64,000 nucleotides of DNA from Carnegiea gigantea. Taxonomy: Eukaryota; Streptophyta; Magnoliopsida; Caryophyllales; Cactaceae. The notes below the pieces were generated by a model. That model worked only from the letters and a program-made list of their open reading frames with translations, did no database searches and was not told the DNA's origin. Positions within the stretch are counted from its first letter, which is position 1. Every line of letters begins with the position of its first letter. The stretch is taken from NCBI GenBank assembly GCA_029747015.1, contig JAKOGI010002255.1, positions 62,986 through 126,985 on the forward strand. Direction: 5' to 3'. Below, piece by piece: positions 34,347 to 45,650 of the stretch. The translations under genes were made by a program, and so were the position numbers.

Positions 34347-34818
34347 GGCTGATAGCAAGCATGTTTCGATCCCGTCAAACGGTCTTTTGCTGAGCGGTAT
34401 CATAATTTTGCAGTGAAAAGATGCGTAACTCAACCTAAATTTTCAAAATATTTTTTTTAAAAAAAATTAAATTTCCGACGGAACGACCAATGGAAATGGC
34501 AAATTCTGTCGGACAACCTGGCCCTTCCCCTGCGGATTCGTGCCCCAAAGCGCCGGAGGGCCCGACGGAACGGATCCGTCGGACATCCGATATCCGTCTT
34601 TTTCCGTCGCCTACTCCGTCGGCCCGCTTCCCGATGGCTGTCTCTTTCCATCGGAATGTGTCCTACGGACGGGAGATTCCGTCGGAACCAGCGGGTCTAC
34701 GGGACTTGTTCCTACGGCCGTTTCCGTCGGATTTTCCATCGAAAAATCATTTTTTCGACGGAGAAACGTGCTTTTTCTATCGGAAAATCCGCCGAAAAAA
34801 GCACGTTTTTCAGTAGTG

Positions 34819-36260
34819 ATAGATGTGCTTGAATTGATGTTCAAATCTTCATAGTCAAATAGTTCAGGCACCTTAGTAAGTGAAAATAATCTGGAATTAC
34901 TTCTGGAATGAGAAAGATGATAGGGAAGCGTCTGCTCATGAAATACTACATACCTAGAAGTAAATATCTGATGTGTCTCAAGATTAAGTAGCTCGTAAGC
35001 CTCCTGACCAAACAAGTAACACAAAAACACACAAGGCATTGACCGGGCCTGAAACTTATCCCTTCCAGCTTTACGACTAGAAGCATAACATAGACTACCA
35101 AACACTCTAAGGTGTTCATAGTTGGGTTTTTGTCCAAACAGAACATAAAAAGGACTTAAATCTTTGAGAACTTTAGAAGGAAATCTATTCATGAGATATG
35201 CTGCTGTTAGCACACACTCTCCCCAATATTTCATTCGCAAACCAGAGTGAACTAACAAAGCTCTTGAAGTTTCAAGGAGATGCTTGTGCTGTCTCTTTAC
35301 AACACCATTCCGCTGTGGTGTTGCCACATAACTTGTCTGATGAATAATGCCTTTGGACAGAAAATATGATGTGGCTTCCTTATTTAACCTCAATTCAAGA
35401 GCATTGTTAGATCTTATAGTTTCTACCCTGGCATTAAACTGAGTGTTTGCCATTTCTATGAATGCTTTGATTAAGGCCATTACATTAATCTTGGTAGCTG
35501 ACAAGTGTGTCCAAGTTATTGTACTATAGTCATCCACTATAGTCAAGAAATACTTGTGTCCATTGTACGCCTGAACCTTGTAAGGACCCCACAAATCAAT
35601 GTGTATAAGTTCAAAAGTATGTGTGGTGTGAATCGGACTGTGAGGGAATGGAAATCTGTGTTGTCTTGTCTTGGAACAAACCCAACATTGCTTTATTGAA
35701 TCAATATCAGTGTACTTGGATAATAGTCCTAATTTCTGTAATTTTATAAGAGGCAAATGACCAAGCCTAGCATGCCATATATCCTCATTGGCCATACTAG
35801 CATTACAAACTGACTCATAACTGTCTCAAGAAAAACTTGTAAGCTCTTGACTGCATCATCTGCATTGGCTGTAACTCTTGGCTTAAACAGATAGAGCCCA
35901 GCAAAAAGTTCACCAAGAACCTGTGGCCTCCTCAGTGAAGGGGCCTGCACAAGACAATACTTAGGTATAAAGATGACATAGCAATTTTGTTGACCAGTAA
36001 GCTTACTTACAGATAATAAATTGTATCTGAAGCTTAGAATATAAAGAACTCCATGTAAAATCAAATGATTCTTGAAAATCACAGTTCCAGCATATGTAAT
36101 TGGGACACATTTTTCATTTGGTAGAGTAACCATATTAGGCTTAGCCAGAGCCACAAAATTAACAAACAGATCCCTATTATGGCACATATAGTCACTGGCC
36201 TCAGTGTCAATGATCCAAGTATTTTGCCAATCAGAAACACAAGATAGCAAGCACAAACTC
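34819..36260 (-). pseudogene. Copia protease, GAG-pre-integrase and integrase relic
   Basis: Reading leftward: WIIDTEASDYMC (about 36200) is the protease active-site region, with glutamate where the DTG/DSG glycine belongs. IWHARLGHL (about 35780) is the GAG-pre-integrase motif. The integrase core follows with LIHIDLWGPY, FLTIVDDYS and IRSNNALEL, where the second catalytic aspartate (SDNG) has become asparagine. TPQRNGVVKRQHKHLLE matches the third-acidic-residue block with glutamate replaced by lysine or valine. The C-terminal region runs to LRVFGSLCYAS and ends at the CACTA-like insert. These substitutions and a break near 35815 make it inactive. Confidence 0.9.
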
Positions 36261-36299
36261 TGTATATAATGAAGTCTATTTGTACCTGGCAGACTTGAA

Positions 36300-37460
36300 A
36301 AAGCTGCTAAACCAGGGTTATAGTGAGGCTCTTGGTTTGGTACACCACTGTTATACCCTCCTTGTTCAGCTGCACATTGTTAAGCAAAGCAATTGGTTGT
36401 GTAGACTGCTCTGGAGTTAAACCTAGGACTATAACCTTGTTTGAATTCAAAGAGTTATAGCAATCATTTATGGAAGAAGTTTCCTCTTGACCATTTGCTT
36501 GAACCAAAGCAGCTATTCTTCTTGTGCCTTTATACTTGGTGTTTGGTGGAAAACCATGTAACCTGTAACACTTTTCAATTGAGTGTCCAGGTTTTTTTTA
36601 CAGTAGTTACAAAATAGATTAGCCAAGCTAGGCCTCTTTCCTTCATTCCTTTCAAACCTGTTGTTGGAAATCTCAGATCTTGTGTCACTTCTATCCACTT
36701 TTCCTTTGTAGTACTGAAATGGTTTATGTGATTCTACTACAAGGGAGGCTGAATCTACAAGCAAATGGCCACTAGACCTAATCTCCCTATGCTTTTCTTC
36801 TTGAATCAACATAGAGTAAACTTGACTGATTAAAGGCAAAGGCTTCATCATGAGAATATTGCCCCTGATAGAGTTATAAGCATCATTCAACCCCATCAAA
36901 AACTATAATACCTTCTGATTCTATTCTCTTTTGAATATCTTTGCAACAAAATTACAAGTGCATGCTGGAATATGATCCAGATCATCCAGTTCATCCCACA
37001 GGCTCTTTACCTTGGTAAAATAGGTCGTTATATCACTTATACCCTGACTCACATTACACATCTCCTTTTGAACTTGATACAACTTAGCACCATTGAACTG
37101 GCCGAACCATTACTCTAGTTCCGCCCACATTTATCTAGCAGTTCTAGCATATACAATGCTGTCAGCAATGGTTTTATTCAATACATTCAGCATCCAGGAT
37201 ATGACAATATCATTGCACTTAGTCCATTTCTTGAAATTTTGGGAATTAGATTCAGGCTTTGGAAGACTTCCATCAATGAAATACAGTTTATTCTTAGTAG
37301 ACAACGCAATTGTCATTGCTCTTTTCCAAGAACCAAATCCAATTCCACCAAAAACAGTGGATACCAGAAGCAAACTTGGATGGCCTGATAGATGAAGGAA
37401 ATAGGCTTCAGCAAGGTCCTTTGCTGATATCGCAATGATATTCGCAGCTTCTGCCATCCC
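36300..37460 (-). pseudogene. Copia gag relic
   Basis: The start near 37460 is followed by YFLHLSGHPSLLLVS and FGSWKRAMTIALSTKNKL, the gag pattern of many plant copia elements (HPG-LVS, W-RAM-IAL-AKNKL-F-DGS). FLMGLNDAYNSIRGNILMM (about 36900) is the UBN2-type gag end. A zinc knuckle starts with FCNYCKK at about 36610 and continues in another frame (GHSIEKCY) after a run of T on the plus strand near 36595, marking a frameshift in the homopolymer. Stops near 37130 and 36905 also break it. Confidence 0.88.
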
Positions 37461-37703
37461 AGATGTCGATTAAGATTGCCAAGAAAATCATCAAACTTCA
37501 TAGGATATTGTGAATATGCAAGATTCTTCTGATGAATCAAAGATTGAAAACAAATGTCTAAACTCTTTCAATATGTGAACTAAACTAATTGAGAAAATGA
37601 TTCAATCAATCCAACTAGAACAAGAGAATTTAGTTGATTAATAAAATGAATCAAAAACTTGATTGAGAGATGGAAAATCAAATCGTAGAATTCAGAGATT
37701 CAG

Positions 37704-37716
37704 GCTCTGATACCAT
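37704..37716 (-). promoter_or_regulatory. Copia primer-binding site (tRNA-Met type)
   Basis: The minus strand reads TGGTATCAGAGCC immediately after the 5' LTR end. It is complementary to the 3' end of plant initiator tRNA-Met. Confidence 0.9.
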
Positions 37717-37920
37717 GTTAACATACTGACTTCTTGATCAAGAGAGAGAGAGAGAGAGAGAGAGAGAGGTTACATTCTTGTTATTGAATTAATTGAATAA
37801 TGATACAGGTGCTTTGTATTTATAGGTGCAAGGCTGTGTGAGAGAGAAGCTAACAGAATGCCTAATAGAATGCCGAGCTGGCTATGCTGACTTGGCAATT
37901 AATTCTAACTAACTCTAACA
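37717..37920 (-). repeat. Copia 5' LTR
   Basis: On the minus strand it starts TGTTAGAGTTAG and ends TATGTTAACA, with intact TG…CA ends. It aligns throughout with 31408-31616, with several substitutions and a shorter GA run. Confidence 0.92.
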
Positions 37921-37922
37921 TG

Positions 37923-37958
<36 letters not shown>

Positions 37959-37975
37959 CACACACACACACACAT

Positions 37976-38012
<37 letters not shown>
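37921..38012. repeat. (CA)n/(TA)n microsatellite
   Basis: CA runs followed by a short TA run, lying between the copia LTR and the CACTA-like terminus. Confidence 0.95.
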
Positions 38013-38016
<4 letters not shown>

Positions 38017-38018
38017 AA

Positions 38019-38310
38019 CACTACAAAAAAAGGTTGTTTCTTTCCACACTTAATTTTGCTTCTAACTGCACTTACAAGTGTGGAAATACGTGTTGCCCAC
38101 ACTTGGATTAAGTGTGGGGAGTGCATGTGTGGAGAAATTTTCGCCACACTTATGCCCAATGTGAAAATAGGTACATTGCCCACACTTTAAAATGTGGAAG
38201 GAGAGCCCATTACCCATGCTTCATGTGTAGGTGATTCAAACGCTGCCTGCATTTAAAATTGTAGAAATCTCAATTCTCTCCACACTTACAAGTGTTGTTA
38301 GTATTTATTT
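38019..38310 (+). mobile_element. CACTA-like terminus with subterminal repeats
   Basis: CACTACAAAAAAAGG begins at 38019. It is followed by many short repeats of CCACACTT and AAGTGTGG in both orientations to about 38300, the architecture of a CACTA-element end. I could not find the opposite terminus downstream (expected …GTAGTG preceded by AAGTGTGG repeats). The element may be truncated, or cut by the gypsy insertion at 42589. Confidence 0.65.
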
Positions 38311-38323
38311 TTTTAAAAAATAA

Positions 38324-38419
38324 TTAGTGTATATAATTAATATAGAATTTAGTACTTCAAAAAAGAATGTACACATTCTGTTTTGAAGTGCCAATGTCTA
38401 TATTAATTATATGCACTAA
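38324..38419. repeat. 96-bp foldback (39-bp arms)
   Basis: The arms 38324-38362 and 38381-38419 are inverted copies agreeing at about 33 of 39 positions. The loop itself contains the palindrome AGAATGTACACATTCT, so the whole segment is nearly self-complementary. It lies just inside the CACTA-like terminus. Confidence 0.85.
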
Positions 38420-41400
38420 TTTACACAGTCAAACAAGCTACTAGTTGCAATATTTGTGACAAAAGATCTGTACATATACATCATTCATAAAAGTCAAAAT
38501 TTATTGAAAAATGCCTATTAATAACTGAATTCATTAGTAGCTAAAAGAAGACAACATTGTTTACACATACATACATAACAAATAAAAGACTAAAATAAAA
38601 TGTAGTTGTGTCATTTCAGATCCGAATCAGCAAATTAAGTATCAAATATTTACTAACTATAGCTATCTTTCAAAAGTATGTCATCCAACAATGACCATCA
38701 TTCTAATCTTCATGATGTCGAGTAAGATATTGTGCATAGTTAAGTGCAATCGATTAAAAAAAAAAAAAAAAAAGAAGAAGATTATAGGAAAGAAATAATT
38801 AGGGAGATTTATAGATAAAAAAGAAAGCTTACGAGTTTTTTTACAGAAGAAAAATTCTAAAGCTACATTTGCATGTGTTGAGGAAGAGGCAAGACGGTGC
38901 AAGGGCGGTCGAAAGCTTCTGTTGCAAAGATAGGAAGATGCATAGTTTTACAATATGAGTAGCACCAACATGATAGGGGCATCAATACAACGGAATGCAT
39001 ACCGGAGGCAGACTAAGCACAGACACAGTAGAGGCGGAGCAGCCGCATGTCGCAGTTCAAAGGCTAGTATGGTAGTTGGAGAATGTCTACTGAAAATAAT
39101 GACCGGAATAAGAAAAAGAAGATACTAGTCTAAGATAGACATCACATGGGCTACAAGAAGCATCTGAACACTCTAATCTATAATTACAAACCCAAACCCG
39201 ACAAAAACCCAAAAGCTTTAATAACTAGGATCAACCATAAGAAGCCTATAATAAAATACTTAGGCACAGAATGATAATCAACATGCCACTCTGAGAGATC
39301 AAGATTTACCAAATTATACTGTAAACATTTCACAAAGTGTGTAACACTCACCACACTTACCTCTACACCCTAGCACCCTCCGTAGCATGGGGCCAAGTTG
39401 CTGTAGCATGCCATTTGTGTGACGGCAACCGCAACATTGGCCGGATGGATAAAAACCAATATAACACAACTTTTTCAAGTCATTACCACACCCCAACACA
39501 GTTAAGCTCATAGAATCATAATAGACCTATCACTGAATTCCAAAACCTCAACACATGAATTGGGACATTGTAAGTTAGGTGCAAAACAGAGCTGATGATA
39601 TATAAATACATGACATCTGAGAAGTAATACAGTCCTATCAACTTGGAAGAATTTACATTGGAGGGGCACCTGAACTGTCTAATACAATTTGACATGTAAC
39701 TTTAATGATTATGTAATGTCATGAATTCCCTTTTGTTTTACCCTCATCATTAAATGAATCCATCATTCTGGAACACAATATGGGCAATGAGATTTAAACA
39801 AAAAAATCCTTTCAAATAAAATATAAACCAACAATACATTAATCATATCATTAAGGCTCCCAAAACACAAATAATCAACTTATAAATTTATGAATGAGAA
39901 GATGGGACAAACACAACCCACGCTAGCCCTTAAATTCAAGAGCATTCATTCAAAAAAACTACAATCACAATTTACAACAGGTCAACATTAAAGTACAAAA
40001 TATATAAATGAGGCAAAAGTAATGATAAAAGAAGAATGAGGTTGACAACTTACATGCTTATAAAATTTTGATCAACCCTGAAGCATATCTAACAAAAGTT
40101 AAGAAACTTGGGCCTGATCCTAGCATCCTCATTACTAAAGGCTCAAGCTAAACACCTCTTTTAGCCAGAATGGTACAACATCAGATTTTTGCACAAGATT
40201 ACTTCGTGTATGGACCAAGAAAGTACGACACTTTGACTGAATTGATTCAAATGTATGGCCAGTAAGGGAGTGACTCCACATCGAAAAATGTATGAAATGA
40301 CCACAACACTCCAACTATTTCTATCTTTCTCAAAGTGTCGCCCAAAAAAACAAAAAAAAAACCCCCTGGGCAGCAATCATTATAAATGCCAGGATCGATG
40401 CCGAATGCAGACAGGAAAGAATACTGAGATAAGATGAGCAAGATAGTGACAACACAGCATAATTGAAGAACTTTGAGGCAAAATCACTTTGAATTGCTTC
40501 CAACCATCGTATATGTCCGTTATCAGATGATTCCAAATAACTAAGAGAGTAGGAATAGTTACCTCCAGAAGAGGACTGAGAGACAAATTAGTACTGACAA
40601 TGGACACAATGCAACCAAGCACTCACTACTCAATTCCCCTGATCAACCGAATCATTCAATTGCGCAGCTTGATGTTTTACGGTTATTTTGTTATCCATGA
40701 TTTGTCAATCAAAGCAGGCAATCCTATAAACATCTAGAAATGCCTTGAAGTCATGAGAATAATCATTAAACTCACTCATTGAAATCATATAAATAATCCA
40801 TGTGTGGATAATCATTGAAAACATGTGAATAATTGAATAGATTCACACACCAAGTGAAACAGGCAACCGATCATTGAAATCACATGGATAAGCATTTACA
40901 AACTTTTCAGGGCTTCTAAAAATTGCAAATCAATAATAACTCCATATTCATCAATTCAGGGGGGAAGAAGGAAGTTGCATAGCCCATTCGCTTCACTTCA
41001 AATCCACATAACTACCAAGCTCGGTTTCCGATTTAGTACAATGGTAATTCAATCATTACTTTGGTGGAAAGTATGCACACCTAAATATATCCACCAACAT
41101 AATTCTAAGAACAGTTTAACTAAATTAACCCATAACAATACAGCCGAACGAAAGCGCCAAAAGCGCCTAATTGATTAAACCAACGGTTGACATTACAAAT
41201 CAATCGGCCTTGATTGAATCCTCAGCCAACAACAAGTTACCGAACACAATACTAGGCTTAATTAAGCTGCATATTCGAACATCGTATAGGCAGATAAGTG
41301 ACTTCCAAAATCACGTCATCATCAACCATGTCAATATATAGATATAATTCCCAATTTTAGAAAATACTGTCTAATCTGACGTGAACATCAAAATCAGTTA

Positions 41401-42218
41401 GAAATTAATAGTAATTCAGGATAGGAAATAACTCACCTTGAATCCAAGCTAAAGGACCCGTAAATGGGTTGAATCTGAAGTAGAAATCAACCTCTAAACG
41501 TCCCAAACCCAACCAAACGTCCAGCCTTCTCCCTCTCTCTCCTTCGGTTCTGCAGATCATCAGAACCGGACTCCACTGCCCCATCATCAGTTTCAAACCC
41601 TAACTCTGAATTTGCACCCCCTGACACCAAAGCTCGAACCGGTCAGCGGAGATGCCACAGTCTTGGCAGATCATCCCCGCCTACCTTGGCCCCATTAGCG
41701 TTCCCGCTCTCTCTCTATTTGTGTAGTGGTCACAGGGGTTCAGAAGGGCCGCTGCGGAATCGGGGCGTGCCAGACGCGACGGTGGCCGAGCACGCACTGG
41801 CGTGGTGGCAACACCACCGGCCCCTCCTCTCTTTCTCTCCCTCTTTCTCTGGCATGGGTGTCATCGGGATGGGGGAAGCAGAACCCCCTCCTTTTTCCTC
41901 CCTCTGCGAGTGCCACGAAAATGGAGGAAGAAGAAGAGAAACCCGTCCAGGGGTCACGCGTGCTTGAGAATTTTAATCCCCATTTTCCTTTTTTTTAAAT
42001 AAAACTGATAAATAATTAACATTTCACTGAACCACTAATCTAAACTCGTACCTCCACTCTTAAACCGAATTCGCTAATATAATCATCAATTGAATTACTC
42101 ACCCTTTGATTATATTAAGATTCGATTCAATAAATTGCAGGATTAATCCTAAGATTCGACAGTCTAGACGTATTGGAGAATCTACTTAATGTGATGCCCA
42201 ATAATAGTCCTCCTTAAC

Positions 42219-42264
<46 letters not shown>

Positions 42265-42588
42265 TTCTTTACAATAAAAATCAGCACTTAAGCAGGCACA
42301 TCTGTATTAATTTTATTTATCGACATAACCAGATACGATTTTATAACGGTGTAAAATAGCGTAATCGCTTAACGAAGGGGATAAAAATCCTGTGTGCTAC
42401 AGAGATGAGTTAGAGAGAGGGAAAAAGCATGTGTTGCATGCGTGTGAGCAGGCTAGGATATTTAGGTTTTATTTTATTTTTTTACTTTTTTCATTTTTTT
42501 TCCAATTTATTCAACACTTACAAAATCAAATAAAATCAAATAAAAATCTAAAAATAATAATTATTACGAGCATAAATCAAGCATAAAA
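38420..42588. other. Unassigned region, possibly transposon interior or a non-coding transcribed region
   Basis: The sequence is less repetitive than its neighbours, and no known domain is visible on either strand. The minus strand has features of a gene start: GC-rich sequence at 41600-41950, an open stretch at 41405-41596 and a CAAG/GTGAGT donor-like site near 41435. Short minus-strand frames, for example 39314-39511 with many cysteines, are isolated and unconvincing. An oligo-A run lies at 38756-38773. It could be the interior of the CACTA-like element or host sequence. Confidence 0.35.
42218..42263. repeat. (AAT)n microsatellite
   Basis: Fifteen uninterrupted AAT units. Confidence 0.97.
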
Positions 42589-45500
42589 TATAATAGCCCG
42601 ACTCTAAATCATGTTTATTTATTTAATTAAGTCATGTTATTAATTTTTCATATTTATTTATCTCATTTAATCTTCTCGGATGGAAGGATTCATTTTGGGT
42701 TCCACTTTGCAATTCAAGTTTTATTTACGGTATTAATTTCGAAAAACATTTGATAGGTGGCCTTGATATTTATGATTTAAAGATTAAATTATTTTTTATG
42801 ATATTACATTTAATTTTGAGCTTTGGAAAAAAAAATGTTAAATTAATCGCACCCGGTTTGATAATTTTTTCAATCCGAGCTCATTTAAGGCCGATTTCGG
42901 CCCAACAAGTTCCTAATCTATTTGTTTAGCTAATTACCATCATTACCCCTAATTTTAATTAGCAAAAGATATTTGTTTGAGGGATAAATCTCAGCCAAGT
43001 AAAGTCTTTACTTCATTTGTGACCAAGTGAAAATTTAACCACAAAACATTAAGACACCTTCCTCTCTCTTTCACTCCATTTTGCTTGCTGCTGCTGTGTG
43101 TCCCCTTTCTGCCCCACCTACTGCCCCTTGCTGCGGGCAATCACCACCTAGAACACCACCAGTCAGCCACCCCCAACACCCCTCCCACCACTAGCCACAC
43201 CCCCCACCCTTCAAGCATCACTCACACCTCTTTGTTTCAAGCATCAAGTGAGTAAACTCCTTAACCTATCATGCTGATTTTTGTCTTTGATTCTTATTTT
43301 TCTTAGTTTTATTGTTGATCATGCTATTTTGATGAGAATAAGAGCTATCTTTGAAGTGTTTAAGTGTTGTTTAAGCACAAAAGCATGTGAGAGTTGAGAT
43401 TGTTCATGACCATGCTATAGTTTAAGTTTGAAGTGATGGATTTGGATCATTTTGTATTTGATTTGATAATCTTTATCATAATAAATGATTATGGTAATGT
43501 TGGTGTATATTTGGATGAGCTAAAGAGTGATTTTAGTGGGGGTTTATGTCAAGAAAAGATTGCAATATGGGCTGTTATGCTGTAAACAGACCCGAAAACA
43601 GGGGTGAGTTTGCGAATACACTAGTAATACTCGGTACATTAAAAAATCGTACTTTTTGGTGGGTATATAGCCTAATGAATTAGCTTTCAATAGGCTCTAG
43701 AATTACTTAATTCTGAGTTGTGTGAACAAAGGTATTACCAATTTACTGAAGACTACGCAGAATACATCGAAACTGAGAGCAGACTTAAACAATGGACTTT
43801 ACGAAAACACTGGTATTGATTGGCTTATTGAAACTTTGTGATTTTTGGTATGTGGATCAATGAGTTAGCTTTCACATGCATTTTGAATTGCCTTAATCCG
43901 AGTTCTGTGAAAAAAGTTATGGTTGTTTTGCTATGACTGCGCAGATTAAAATGAAATTGTGCACGTCTGTGTTCTACCCTAATTTTAGATACCTTACTAT
44001 GTGAATTATGCTTTGTGTCCTAAATAACAGTTTTATCAGACATTATGAGCTTTTCATATTGTGGTTTTACATCTTATTTGGAGGTCGAGAGTGAAAGATA
44101 TGGATTTTCTAATACAGACTATCAAACGGTAACATGAGTAAATACAGAAATCATGACATTTAAAAATATTTTCAGAAGTTTCTATATAATTATGGGTATT
44201 GCAAGGAAATTACAAAGTGTAGTAAGTTCAACAAGTTTGATTATGTACAAAAGCTTACTTGGGTTGAAAACTGAGTTAAATAAGTGTGAAAATAAAATTT
44301 TGGGAAGTGAGCAGAGTAATAACTCAAAATCAGTGTCCTATGGACCAAGTTAGGGTATTATATGAGCTTTTATGAACCTCACAGCATCCCTTATGGCATT
44401 AAACCATTTGTCATCCATTTCAGAAGTATTAAACCTTCTATTATCTATTTCAGAAGCATTATACTTTCCATTATCCATTTCAGAAACATCAAAAGCTCAT
44501 ATTTCGTTCATTTCAATTGAAATCTTTTTATTATTAGCTCAATCATTCCAATGTGATCTATTTTATTTCAATTTATTGTCTTTCAAGTTCAACAACCCTA
44601 ACTGATTTGTTTTTCAGATCATCTTGGTTTAACTTACCTTATATTGAATCATTGGAATTGTAGAAGCCTTTTAATTAATCAATTTTCATTAAAGTTATAA
44701 ATTATATCAGTGAACATGATTTACTAACTATATTTATCTATAATTACATTTCTTAAATAGAAATGAGGCCTAGTCTATCATTTCCATTGTGCATAAGTAT
44801 TATCAAGTGAAATATAATTTTAAAGACTTCAGGTACGTTCATTGCCTGTATCTTTAGAAATCAGAGTTCATTTATCAAAGTATCATGTTCTGGTAAGTAC
44901 ATCAATGAATCAGTTTACACAGTGATTTATCAGTTAATTAGTGACCCTGTCAGTTATCATCTATAGGGCATTCGCCCTTCATTTACCCGCGCGACTTCAG
45001 ACCAGGTCCCCAATCGGCTTCACAGGTGTACATCTATCCATAGATCGTAACAGTATTAAGGGGTTCACTATCAGATAATAATTAACAATGCATTTTTATA
45101 TTCATCTCATTCCCTATTTTGACCTTAAATGAATTGCAAAGCTGGCCCAATCAGTGTTTCAATTATCATTTAACAATTCAGAAATGCATGTACTGAGCTT
45201 CGGCTCACAGTTCGAAATGTTTTTCATGTTTTGTTTTAGGCAAATGCTCAGAGAATTGCTCTCATGCTAGCAAAGCGGCGGAAGAGAATAGGTTTAGCAA
45301 AGAAATCTGTATGAATAAGTGGTGATACAGTATATGCATACTTTAAAGCTGTATTTTAAATTCTTCGGTGTATGAGGATGTAGATTACATGGTGAATTAT
45401 CTTACTATAGTTTATAAACCCTACATTGGTTAACACTTGATTGTGAATGGATGATCATGTGTGAATGTGTATGGTTGAGGTTATGCTTAACTATGTTATT

Positions 45501-45633
45501 CCAGGACATATACTTCAAGCCTTATCCTTTGGGACGGCGGTAATGCCCCTATCATTGGATTTATCAGATTACAATTGAGTGATTTATTAAGGAGAATATA
45601 AAAAGTGAAATATGTTTAATTTGGGGCGTTATA
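42589..45633 (+). repeat. Putative Tekay-like 5' LTR
   Basis: The boundaries rest on the near-inverted termini and on the adjacent primer-binding site. I cannot compare it with a second copy. The length of about 3 kb fits the Tekay/Del lineage. It includes a CT-rich block at about 43060-43240 and a 30-bp minisatellite at 44398-44487. Confidence 0.6.
44398..44487 (+). repeat. 30-bp minisatellite, three units, in the LTR
   Basis: Units start at 44398, 44428 and 44458. Each ends in ATCCATTTCAGAA or a close variant. Confidence 0.88.
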
Positions 45634-45637
45634 GATT

Positions 45638-45650
45638 TGGTATCAGAGCT
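45638..45650 (+). promoter_or_regulatory. Primer-binding site (tRNA-Met type) of the Tekay-like element
   Basis: TGGTATCAGAGCT lies four bases after the LTR end. It is the same initiator-tRNA complement as in the copia element but on the plus strand. Confidence 0.85.

Larger units (their letters stand above)
33500..34818. mobile_element. Non-autonomous CACTA-like element inside the copia element
   Basis: The left end reads GACTACTAAAAATTCGGG (the first C is mutated). The right end, inverted, reads CACTACTGAAAAACGTGC. Subterminal GC-rich repeats TTCCGACGGAAT and CCGTCGGAC crowd both ends, as in CACTA elements. It interrupts the copia frame between the end of integrase (34820) and the start of the reverse transcriptase part (33499). 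A 3-bp target duplication is not visible (TCT versus ATA). No transposase is present. The centre holds a GC-rich block and an inverted duplication. Confidence 0.75.
31408..37920 (-). mobile_element. Ty1/copia LTR retrotransposon, decayed, minus strand
   Basis: Short LTRs of 209 bp (31408-31616) and 204 bp (37717-37920) are clearly homologous. On the minus strand the 5' LTR is followed by TGGTATCAGAGCC, a primer-binding site for initiator tRNA-Met. The 3' LTR is preceded by AAGGGGGGA, a polypurine tract. Between them the gene order is gag, protease, integrase, reverse transcriptase, RNase H, the Ty1/copia order. Flanking 5-mers are TATAT and TGTAT within microsatellite DNA, so the target duplication is uncertain. 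The coding region is interrupted by a CACTA-like insert (33500-34818) and a TA run (32763-32848), and has several frameshifts. Confidence 0.93.

Noticed and set aside
37704..37716. tRNA-Met gene suggested by the initiator-tRNA complement
   Set aside because: Only the 13-base primer-binding site is present, with no cloverleaf. The same applies at 45638.
39314..39511. Cysteine-rich 65-codon frame on the minus strand
   Set aside because: The cysteines suggested a small secreted peptide, but there is no signal peptide, no neighbouring exon and no family pattern.
44398..44487. CRISPR-like array of three 30-bp units
   Set aside because: The units are directly adjacent with no spacers, and the context is a plant LTR. 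It is a minisatellite.
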